A DNA stretch of 64,000 nt from Argopecten irradians. Lineage: Eukaryota > Mollusca > Bivalvia > Pectinida > Pectinidae. A program made the position numbers and the translations under genes. Position 1 is the stretch's first letter, and every line of letters begins with the position of its first letter. Below, in pieces: positions 47,901 through 59,900 of the stretch. Location of the stretch: NCBI RefSeq assembly GCF_041381155.1, contig NC_091147.1:38566053-38630052 (forward strand). The letters run 5' to 3'. The notes beneath the pieces are model-generated. The model was not told where the DNA came from. It worked only from the letters and a program-made list of their open reading frames with translations, and made no database searches.

Positions 47901-50900
47901 CTTGTTAGTATCGAATTTCAACAACTGCTTTACGAAAGTTATTAAGAAATCATTGTAATTACTATTTGATATAACTTAATTTCAACTGATGAACCAAATC
48001 TATTGTTGGATTTTCAGAAATTTCAATTCATGATTTAGATTATTTTTAAAGAAACAAGTAATTTCTTTTCTATTCGTTTTTTCAGGTCATGAAGAACTTG
48101 TTTATTCTCATGCAAATGAGAGGACCACTGCTCAAGGTATGTCTTATGTAAACACCTTGAAAACACTTTTAATTAGCGCCTAAAAATTCAAAAGGAACTG
48201 TTCTAGCCATTGAATAGGTTTGAGTAGTTCGAATATACTTTCAGGGATGTATGATTTCACCAATGATATCACAGTTAGATGAAAACTTGATAGCAATTGT
48301 ACAACATTCTGTGGGTTTAACAAAACAATGTCTCTGGAATCCAAGCATTGACAGAAGACTGTCATATTATGTTTGCCAAAACTTTTTATGCCCTGCTTTG
48401 TGTTGGTCATTAGCTTGCCTCACGAAGGGGATTGACAATCACTGAAAGGATGAAACTGCTTAATTTTTAAAATTTCAAGAGGCCTAATGGGCTGAAAAGT
48501 TATGTAATGGCATTGCTATATATTATAATACTGGTAAATTACAAGGAACCTGATTTAAATCAACAAGCTTTTCTGTTCTCAAACAGCTCTTGTTTTTATC
48601 TTGTCCTCATGTGGATTTAAAAAAAAAATGTTTTGAATGTATTACTTCTGCCCTACCCCAACTGAGAACGATGCAAACCCCTACCACTCAGAGGCTGAAT
48701 TGTAACGAAGTACTGTTTGAGAATAGTGCAATTTATACATGACTTCGGACAGGACGAGCTAGTTGTACCAAAGGACAAAAAACCAGACAAGTTTGATTGA
48801 ATTGAAATTGGCCGTTTATTGATTAAACGACAATTGAAATAGACTTGCTTTCGCAAGTTGATATTTCAAACAATAAACAAAGGTATGATATAAACTTTGG
48901 TACAAGGTGGGGATACAAAAACGCCACACCATAAACAAAGAAATAATAAGATGAATAAAACCAGAGGTCTTCATTTAACATCACACAAACAAGATACTGA
49001 CTTGATATCAACGCAATGTGTTAATATAACTTACACTCAATAATTAAAAACATGTACTCAACTCTTTCTAATACAAGGAGGATGTAGGGAAGGAGGTGGG
49101 CAGCTTCAATTCCAAAGTACACGGTACAAATTACTGACCTTGACTTGTGTCCATCTCAAAACTGACACCTGTTACAGTGGCTGGCCAGTGTAGATAGTGC
49201 GCTATCTTACATAAAACGAATTAGTGCGCATGACCTTTTCACCTCTGTGACCCTGCGCCCTCCCTCTATTGAATAACGTTGAGTAGGAACTACATCTTAC
49301 TATACATAAAAGATTGTAATTAATAAACCTTCAGCATGTATAAATTGTATTAAAATTGCATTTTAATTATTTATTATACATGACTTCGGACAGGACGAGC
49401 TAGTTGTACCAAAGGACAAAAAACCAGACAAGTTTGATTGAATTGAAATTGGCCGTTTATTGATTAAACGACAATTGAAATAGACTTGCTTTCGCAAGTT
49501 GATATTTCAAACAATAAACAAAGGTATGATATAAACTTTGGTACAAGGTGGGGATACAAAAACGCCACAATGGTATCAGATTATAAATAATCAGAGACCA
49601 TACCCCACCCGAAGTCCTGTCCGAATATATATATAAGAGCCTTCTGGAAGAAGGTGCCCCAAATCATATATATGTACCTATAACATGGGAAAACAAAAGG
49701 ATAAAAATGTGTCCGCCCACTTGGCTTATAAGTATAGTGTATAGTCTGTATACTTCAACAAAAGCACAGAGTTAGAGTCAGCAAACACACCATGAAGGCA
49801 CATGGTCACGCTTAAAAAGTATCTGATGGTAGAACCAAAATCAAATCACATGTAAATTGCACCAGGAGAGAATCATTGAGTCCAAATTGTTTCCAAACAG
49901 TTGTCCTGTAGCGTTCATCACCCAGTCGCCCATCCATAATCAAAACACAATTGTACAATGTGATACAAAATTAACCTCGACCCTATGCCCAGGTTGACAA
50001 GATAAGGTATGACATTTCATCAATGTGCAAATGTAGTTTGTTCAGAAAATTAAGTGAAAAAGACAAAAATGATAGTTTAACCTCGACCCTATGCCCAGGT
50101 AAACACCATCTTTATGAAAAAATGTAAAATATTTGTGGTTAACAAATATAATGGCAAAAATGTGCAAACATACAAGGTACATATACAAACTTACAAAAAC
50201 TATTAATCATCAACAAACATTCTATACTGGCATTATATCAACCTCGACCCTATGCCCAGGTTAACGTTCACATATCATTATGTACAGTTTAACAGCAGTA
50301 AGAAGTAAAATAGCATTGTGGTCATTCAATTTTTACATAAGCTGACCTAATATCAGTTTCTAATAGGTATATTAATCAAAAACAGTTACACTTCACAGAT
50401 GGCAGTAAACTCGACCCTATGCCCAGTTTTAACCATCATATGTATGCACGAACAAGGTAATATAACAAGAAAATCAAACCGTAAATAATAAGGAATCACG
50501 CTTCTTCAGAACTTAAACCTTGTCTGAAATAGCTTTGAGAGCATAATTACAAAGGTTCTGTTACACCTGATAAAGGTGTAGACCGAGTATTAGGTTGAAA
50601 TCTGTCTAATGAGGGGTTGTAACATCAAAAAGAGTGGGAAGTCTAATGTAGCGTTTGAAGGCCAGAGACTTCCACCTACCCATGTGTTGTATTTCTTCAT
50701 CTGGAACACCGGACGCAGCAGCAGTGCTAGCTGCCCCAATGCGAAAACTGTGACTGGTATACTGGTTAGGTTGGAAACCAGCCCATATAAGAGAGTTTCT
50801 TAGGCATGAACTAAAGTGTTGGTATGACACAGGAATATTGCCTGGAAAGATAAATAAAGGGCCTGGTGATGACCCCCGTATTTGGACATACTGATAAAGG

Positions 50901-53900
50901 GCATTGACAGGGCAGGTGGAAAGCTCCTGCTGTTTAGCCTGAATGAGATGGACGCCATCTTGTTTTAAACAAAGAAGGGCAGCCGTCTTAAGGCCTTTGT
51001 GCCTCCAATAAAAACATCCTTGTGCTTCTTCACACATCATTTTCACCCTATCATTGACACTATCCACGGCCCTATTATAAATATCCACTGGTACGGATCT
51101 TGTCCTTGTCCTATAAAAAAGTTGCATAATGCCAACTTGGCCCACGCCGAACCCCGCACGAAGCCACTGTGCCACAGATATTAAGTCATTGGGCAACCGT
51201 TCCGCTACACAATCATGATCGGTTGAGTCCAGATCATTACCACCGATTTGCAGTAAAACAATCTTAGGTTGTATCTCTGAGATTGAACTAGACATGAAAG
51301 GGAGATCGCGAACCCGACTCCCCCCTTTTCCGATACAATGGACGCGGACCGAGTCAAGGTCGAAACCTAAGTTTGTCCATGAACCTGTCAAATCATCTCG
51401 TAACCGTCTAACAAAACTATGTCCGAGAATCAAAACATCTACAGATTCCATGACAAAAACAAACAGCTTCAATTCCAAAGTACACGGTACAAATTACTGA
51501 CCTTGACTTGTGTCCATCTCAAAACTGACACCTGTTACAGTGGCTGGCCAGTGTAGATAGTGCGCTATCTTACATAAATCGAATTAGTGCGCATGACCTT
51601 TTCACCTCTGTGACCCTGCGCCCTCCCTCTATTGAATAACGTTGAGTAGGAACTACATCTTACTATACTTAAAAGATTGTAATTAATAAACCTTCAGCAT
51701 GTATAAATTGTATTAAAATTGCATTTTAATTATTTAATACAGACAGTGTTGTCACACATGTAAATCGGTACTGATATTACATGTCACATTATTTATTGCT
51801 ATTATATGTACACCCGTGTACAACAATGATATTCAATAATATTGTTATAAATATAGTAAGTATTCTGCTATTCAAATGTCTTCTAAAACCGTTATTTTTA
51901 CGCATCTGCCGTTGTTCATGATGTAATTGTCAGAATTCAGTGAATTATTCAGCAATTTTATACAGACCCTGATCAAATGAATGTCAGAACTCTAATCCTA
52001 TGAAAATTGAGGAAATACATATCAGCACAGATATGAGACTCTCTATAAATAATACATTTCTCCAACAATACTTTGATACAAATTATCGATCTCAGTTGGA
52101 TGAAGAAACGGATAATTTTTTTAAACAATTTTTTTATCAAGTTAACTGATGAATATATGTAAGATACATTTTTCATTTTGCCTTCAGTATCGGTGCCGAA
52201 GCCTAACTTGCCCCCTAGGGATGAACCGGAGGTTCCTGAGGAAGCATATGCAGAGGCCATAATGTCACCAGAAGAACCCCCACAACTACCGCCAAGTCGC
52301 AATGTAAATTGAACCCAAGATTTCATATTTACCGTATTCGACCAAATAAGCGCCAAGAGTGGTTAAATTTTTTTTCAAATTAAGGGGCACTTAAAAGAAC
52401 CAAATTTGGGCAAATCTTTTAAAACATTACAGTGTAAGTCAATAATCAATTAACAAACAAAATCAAAAAGAGTTATCATACTTTCAGTGTGTATTTAAAG
52501 TCAGCATGGGTGTAATTGAGGCCTAAAAATGTGGAGGTGTGCTGATAGGTACGGGGCCCTTATTGTGTCGAATACGGTATATTGTATTGGCCTCTTTCTT
52601 AGACCTTTATTACTGTTTTTAAATAAATCAAAATCATTGATGTTTATCTATCCTTGTGGATTGTTACGTCATGTTTCTGTGAGTATAACATCACTGTTTT
52701 TGGTGGAAAATTAACATAATTTGCACTCCCCAAATGATGACGTCACAATCATACCTACTCACAAGGGCAGGTAACTCTGCAATACGCAAAAAAGAGAATA
52801 TGAATATGTGAAGCAAACCAATCAGATGAGCTACTAACAAGTTTGTTGTGTGATTTGATAGCTTATTAACCCGCCAGGGTCATTGAAGAATATGAGTTAG
52901 AAAGTGAAGGACAGCCGTAGTACTCGGAGGAAAACAATCAACTTGTGGTGAGGAAAGCTGGTGGTGATGAAGTTTCCCATATGTTTGATATATTACAGAT
53001 TGTATTATGTCCACCTTTTGGCATACCTTGATGAGAAAAGGCTTTATTTTACCATTCTGGCTTCAGCATTCACATTTCTGGTTAAGGTTTCGATGCAAAT
53101 GTTGAATTGTTGTTATCCTAAACCAACCAGTGTTTTCCCATAAGGATTTTTTCCTGCTGGTCCTAAGGACCGACTAACACTAAAAGTTACTAGTCCTGAC
53201 AGAAAGTTACTGGTCCTTACAAAGTCATAATTTATCCTTGTAGTCTATATAATTACAAAAATGAACTAACAAAGTTATAGTTTTACTAACAAAATTATCC
53301 GAATTAGTGTCATGCCCTCTCAACAATTAAAGTTGACTGAAAACCAGAATATTACGATTATTTTTTTTTTGTACAGTTTGATCTTCGACCGTTCTACAAT
53401 TTTGCTGCTATTTTTTGTTTTGTATATCCGCTATCTGGACCAAAAGTTGAAGATGAAAAGACCAGCTACATTGAAAAAATTGTCCGGTCACGAGTAGACG
53501 GACAGGCATTAATTTCAAATTCAGTTAAAAACTGGCATTAACTTCTGCAATGATACAAGATTATAAAACTAATGTTGTATTATGTCTTGGCAAATATCTG
53601 ATAGAAGGAAATGCAGAATTTTTAGAATTTCAAAATGCCCATGGGTCAAAATGTACTTGGCTAACTCATTCACCCCTGATGACGCATTTAGACTCTTCTA
53701 AATCAAGCACTAGAACAGTCCATAATGAAATTTTAGGGATGAATAAGTTAGCTCTTCTTAGTTAAGGCAAACTTTGCTGCTTGTTTTTTACTGACTTTTA
53801 TATGTTCTCATTGACAGCTTCCTTCAAAAATGATGCTTAGTGAAACGAGACAACAGAGCTGTGAAGAGTTCAAGAAAATTATCGACTTTAAAGATATTCA

Positions 53901-56900
53901 ACTTGGTAAAGTTTTTACAACTACAACATATGAGACACATTTGGTAATCTCCCTTTTTTTAATCTCTTTCAATTTTAGGTCAGAAAGGGTTAGGATGACC
54001 TATTGTCCGTCGCTGTGTGTTGTATGCTGTCCACCATGCGTAAGCTTTCCATTCAAACTGCTTCTTTTCAATGACCAAAAGGCCCAGGGTACTCATATTG
54101 GAATTGCAACATGCTGGCATGAAGGGCTACCAAGTTTGTTCAAATGAATGACCTTGACCTTCATTCAAGGTTACAGTGGTTAAAAAAAACTATTTTTTGA
54201 TAACTTCTTGTCAATTACTAAGAGCCCTAGAGACCTGATATTGGTCACAGAGGTCAAAAAGGTTAAAATCTTTGAAAAAACTTGCTTCAATTGTCGCTTG
54301 GGTAGTCTTTATAGAGACTACAATGTATTAATATTTTTTTTCACAGGACAAGATCTAGGTGAGGGGGAATATGGGGCTGTGAAAAAGGGAAAGTACACTG
54401 AAAGTGGCAAAGTATTCAAGAAGAAGGTAAATGTAAATTATGGAAAGGAGGGGGTAGTACAATTCCCTCGCTTGATTAAGTCTCAATCAAGTATCTATTG
54501 ATTCCTTGTGGTGTACGAAATGTGTCGCTTTGAATTCTAGTTAATTAATACAAATTCTTGTCTCTGGTTTTCAACTTTTTCCATTATAGATGATTTAGAT
54601 AATGGCTTCAACACAGAATATTTAGTCACATTTTTTTTTTTTTATAATTTTTAGCCTACCTCCATCAGAAGTTTCTAGATATTGTAAAGCCAATTATTTT
54701 CAAAGGAAATATAATTATTATTATAATACCAGGGTTTGGAGATTATTCCTAGACATGTCATAAACACCGGAAAGTGGGACTAATTGACGGTAAATTGTAC
54801 TTTACCCACGTCGTTTAGGGATCTCAGAACCCTGTTTAGGCCATACAGTACATGTGTGTAATTTTAACAGAAAGATTACAACAAACTTTGTAATCATTTG
54901 TTTCAGTTTGATGTAGCAGTGAAAACGTTCCACCAAACAGAGCCAGGAGCTGGGGTCAATGAAGGGATCCTTAGAGAGGCCATCTTGATGCAGGATCTCG
55001 ACCATCCCTCTATTGTAAAGCTGTTTGGTATTTGTGAAAATCCATTTATGTTGGTATGTATAACAAAACCCAAGCTACAAATTACATTAAATTTTGTGTG
55101 ATATTAAATTTTACGAATTTGGATGAATCCGCTAATTTAGCAAAATTAAAATCCTTGGGAACATTAGCATCTATACAACAGTCATTTGCCTGCATGCTGA
55201 ATTTTTTTTTTTTTTTTAATTGTTCACCATGGTTACTTCATTTTCTTAGGTCGAGGAATTTGTTCCATATGGTGCACTATGTGATTATTTGGAAAAGCAT
55301 AAAGGAAAGATAAAAGTCGACCCAACCTTGTTCCTCTGGGCATCTCAAATAGCTGATGGAATGCATTATCTTGAACAACGCAAAATTGTCCATCGTGATC
55401 TGGCTGCGAGAAACATTCTTGTGGAATCAAAAACACAGGTATTATACCATAGCCAATTATTTTTAAGAGATATTGTTTTTGCGATTGTTCATGACATTGA
55501 TGTGACTGTGAAAATTAATAACAGATAAATGTTTGATCATTTACATTGTTTTTTTTTTTGTACATTTTTTGTACTTTTATGGCCAGATTGTGAAACTTAA
55601 ATTTGTAGGCCTATAATTTTCTCCAAAAGTAAAAATTGTGAATTTTTTGTTTTGACCCATATCAATTTGTCTATACTCTATAATTGGTATTTGTTTGAAG
55701 ACCATGCTAAAAAGACAAATGTGTTTAAAATTCATCCTTTAAATTTTTTGATTTGCAAAAAGAATGCAGTGTTGTGATTGGTGGAGCTTTTTCATGTAAT
55801 TAAAATCTATAAATAGCAAAGGAAAAAGCAGATGTCAACACAATCTTAGTGTTACATACTGCTTAAAATGAAATTAAAATTGAAATCAATTAACAACTTC
55901 ATTGAAAATTGAGAAAGATGTGAATTAAAAACCTGGATTAAAAATCACTGAAGAAAATATCACCTTTGGCAGAATAATGTTAGAATTCTCGTTACTTCCA
56001 TTTTGAAGGGAAACAATTATTTAGAAAATGCAGCTGACTTTACTTGATTTTTTTTTTTTTTTTAAATAAATTTTTTATTTTTTTTTTTTTAAATAAATTT
56101 TTTATTTTTTTTTTCTCATATAGGTTAAGATCAGTGACTTTGGTCTCTCCCGAGCCTATGAAGAAGGGCAGTATTACAAAGCCTCTAAAGGCGGCAGGTG
56201 GCCTATCAAATGGTGAGAATAAAACAAAATCTGTATTTGGGAAAAATGTGGGGCCGCGGTGGCCGAGTGATTAAGATGTCTCGATATATTACCACAAGTC
56301 CTCCACCTCTGGGTCGCAAGTTCGAATCCTATGTGGGGCAGTTGCCAGGTACTGACCGCATGTTCGGTGTTTTTTCTCCGGGTACTCCGGCTTTCCTCCA
56401 CCAACAAGCCTGGCACGTCCATACATGACCCTGGCTGTTAATAGGACGTTAAACTAATAAACCAAAAGTATTTTGAAATACTGCAGCCTAGGTATTTTCA
56501 ATCATATTTTACATTTAATTTACTTTTCTTTTGTTTAGTTTTGTGCCAAAAGCAAAAATAAATACAATTTGTCCAACAATGTTTTGAAAATGTAAATTTT
56601 TTTTTTCATATTTTCTTTAAAGATGTGCTTTGAAAAGGAAAAACAATTTGCATACATATGTACATCTTTCACTAGAAGTAAAAAAAATTAAAGAAAAAAA
56701 AACTTATCATAATACACTAGATATGAAACTCAAAGTTTTCATATTTGTTAAAGAATGCACCAGATATTTAAATGAATTTACCATATTTCTCTAAGTATGC
56801 ACCAGATATTTAAATGAAAGTTTCCATATTTCTCAAAGAATTCACCAGATATTTAAATGAAAGTTTCCATATTTCTCAAAGAATTCACCAGATATTTAAA

Positions 56901-59900
56901 TGAAAGTTTCCATATTTCTCTAAGAATGCACCAGAAATTTAAATGAAAGTTTCTATATTTACTCATCGTACACACTAGGTATGAAAATAAAAGTTACCGT
57001 ATTTAACAAAGTATGTACCAGACATGAAAATGGAATTTCTGTTTTTGTCCAGGTATGCACCCGAGTGTGTGTCATTTGGAAAGTTCACCCATCACACCGA
57101 TGTCTGGAGCTACGGAGTGACTCTCTGGGAAATGTTTTCCTTTGGCGAACAACCATATGGAGACAAAAAGGGCATAGAGGTGAGCGAGATTTTCCAACCG
57201 TGATAATCATGGAGATGAAGATGGATGATTAGAATCTGATATGGTTTGGCCCCTCAGGTCCACTGAGTAGATACTGATACCTCTACCATGGTGAATGAAT
57301 TTAGCTGAGTGTTGAACTGTCAAGATATTTCACAGTCGTTTTGATATTCCTAGCTACTTGTCAGACCCATGTTTGATTACCGTATTCGCCGTAATTAGTG
57401 CCCTGAGCACTTAAAAAATTGTAACAAAGGGGGTGCTTATTATAATTGGTGACCAAAATATAAGTTGTATAGGAAAAAGTCAGCCATATTTCAACTCTTT
57501 CTATACTCATGGCACATTAATCCGTTGCAGTAAACCTTTTAAAGTGAACAGTCGGGCAAGGATGGCTAAAGTCGGTAAAAATGGTGTGAATGTATCCAGT
57601 ATAATTTCTTATGAAATAGAAAATTTAAAATCTCTCGTCAAAATCTGTCTGCGTACGAAGAAATTAATTTAAAGTATGGGAATTCTAAAACGTCCTCCCG
57701 GCTTACTATGTCCGTGGTTACATTTCCCCGCAGCCTCGCTTTCAATGCTTTCAACTTTTCTTTACTTTAATGGTCAGAACTGGGAAGCTAAGCAGAACTT
57801 GGCCGTCGTATTAATATGTGAGAACTTTTGGAAGGCCAATGAATGCATTTAGACTGGTTTTCTTTGCCCGACTATTCACTTTAACTTTACGAGACGCATT
57901 ATCATGTCATGATTCAGATGTACCATATACTATGGAATACAATACAGATATTAGAGGCATCACATAATTAAAGAGGCACTTAATAGAGCCAAATATGGGC
58001 TAGCCTTTCATAACATTTTCAGCTCACCTGGCCCAAAGGGCCGGTGAGCTTTTGTCATAGCGCGGCGTCCTTCGTCCGTTCGTCAACATTTCCTTTAAAT
58101 TGCTACTAGTCATAGCATTCTGCATGGATTGTAACCAAATTTGGCAAGAAACATCCTTGGGTGAAAGGGAAACTTGTATAAATTTTGGCTCTGACCCCCT
58201 GGGGGCAGGAAGGCGGGGCCCAATAGGGGAAATAGAGGTAAATCTTATAAAACGCTACTTGTCCTAGAGTCCTGCATGGATTGTGATCAAATTTGGCAAA
58301 AAATAACGTTGGGGAAGGGGAACAGAACTTGTATAAATTTTGACTCTGACCCCCTGGGGGCAGGAGGGCGGGGCCCAATAGGGGAAATAGGGGTATATCC
58401 TATATATCGCTACTTGTCCTAGAGTTCTGCATGGATTGTAACCAAATTTGGCAACAAACATTTTTGGGGGAAGGGGTACAGAACTTGTTTAAATTTTGGC
58501 TTTGACCCCCCAAGGGCAGGAGGAGTGGGGCCCCATAGGGGAAATAGAGGTAAATCCTTTAAATCGCTACTTGTCCTAGAGTTCTGCATGGATTGTAACC
58601 AAATTTGGCCACAAACATCCTTGGGGGAAGGGGTACAGAACTTGTTTAAATTTTGGCTCTCACCCCCCAAGGGCAGGAGGAGTGGGGCCCCATAGGGGAA
58701 ATAGAGGTAAATCCTTTAAATCGCTACTTGTCCTAGAGTTCTGCATGGATTGTGACCAAATTTGACCACAAACATCCTTAGAGTAAGGAGAATAGAAATT
58801 TTATTAATTTTGGCTCTGACCCCCTGGAGGCAGTAGAAGTGGGGCCCAATAGGGGAATTAGAAGTAAACCCTATAAATTGCTACTTGTCCTAGAGTTCTG
58901 CATGGATTGTGACCAAATTTGGCCACAAACATCCTTTGGGGAAGGGGAACAGAACTTGTATAAATTTTGGCTCTGACCCCCTGGGGGCAGGAGGGGTAGG
59001 GCCCAATAGGGGAATTAGAGATAAATATTAAAATTCCTTCAGAAAAGAAGCAATGAACCTGTATTCAGAACATTACTTGGCATTACAAACCAGGTGAGCG
59101 ATACAGGCCCTCTGGGCCTCTTGCCGCACAAAATAAGCTATATAAATTTGCAGTCAGTAACAATGTACTATTATTCAATTCTTTTGATTTAAATTAAAAG
59201 TCTGGACCAAACTACCTTTTCATCTGTGGTAGCACAAAGAGCCTTCAAATTTTCTTTAGAATATTTCAATAGTTGATATATAACGATATTGATAGTAACC
59301 CCTGTAGTATCGAGGATGCTCTAAACCAAGTACATTAGCACATAAAAACTTTTCTTGTTATTCAGTATGCTTTATGGCTGTTTGAGTTGTAACTTAAATG
59401 TTAACATGTCTGAACCATGAAAATCAGTACACATACTGTATTCCCTGTAATTATCGCTGATAGCCCTAAAATAATTGTAACAAAAAAGGGGCACTTATTA
59501 CTGAACCAAAATGTAAGTTGTGGACGAACATATTTTAAATCTTTCTGTACTTATGATACATTAATCTGATACAGTAAACATACATAGGCCGTTTAACCTT
59601 TGAAATACATGATTATGTCCTTATTCACATGTAAAAGACTCACAAGTTCATGTAATATGGGATAAAATGCTAATGTTAGTGGCATCACATGTTCTAAAAC
59701 ATTGTTCAATCTATGGGACGGGGGTGCTTATACAACGTTAACTCCTTTTCCAGAAAAGAGTAGGAGTGCTTATAGGGGAAGGAATGCTAATTATGGCGAT
59801 TACGGTACACACAATCATTTTATGTTGTACAGTGTGCTCGGTGGCTGTTTGAGTTATAAACTTTTGTGACGGTTTTTTTAGGTGATCGAGTACGTTGAAG

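Larger units (their letters stand above)
48733..51736 (-). mobile_element. Ngaro-like tyrosine-recombinase retrotransposon remnant (3.0 kb)
   Basis: Read on the minus strand the order is A1 (51736-51464), coding/internal (51463-49569), B1 (49568-49374), A2 (49373-49101), spacer of 173 bp, B2 (48927-48733). A1/A2 (273 bp) and B1/B2 (195 bp) are near-identical pairs, and the B1-A2 border equals the join of the two outer ends. This A1-ORF-B1A2B2 layout is the split direct repeat of Ngaro-type YR retrotransposons, which use a tyrosine recombinase and a circular intermediate and leave no target duplication. Reverse transcriptase and RNase H are absent, so this copy is an internally deleted derivative. 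It lies antisense in kinase intron 11. Confidence 0.9.

Noticed and set aside
50606..51478. The longest open frame in the window as a possible host gene.
   Set aside because: It lies inside an element with split direct repeats and encodes a recombinase fragment. It is antisense in an intron of the kinase.
58106..58670. Three overlapping minus-strand frames of 65-90 codons with similar proteins.
   Set aside because: They are translations of the 157-bp tandem units; their similarity comes from the repeat, not from coding constraint.
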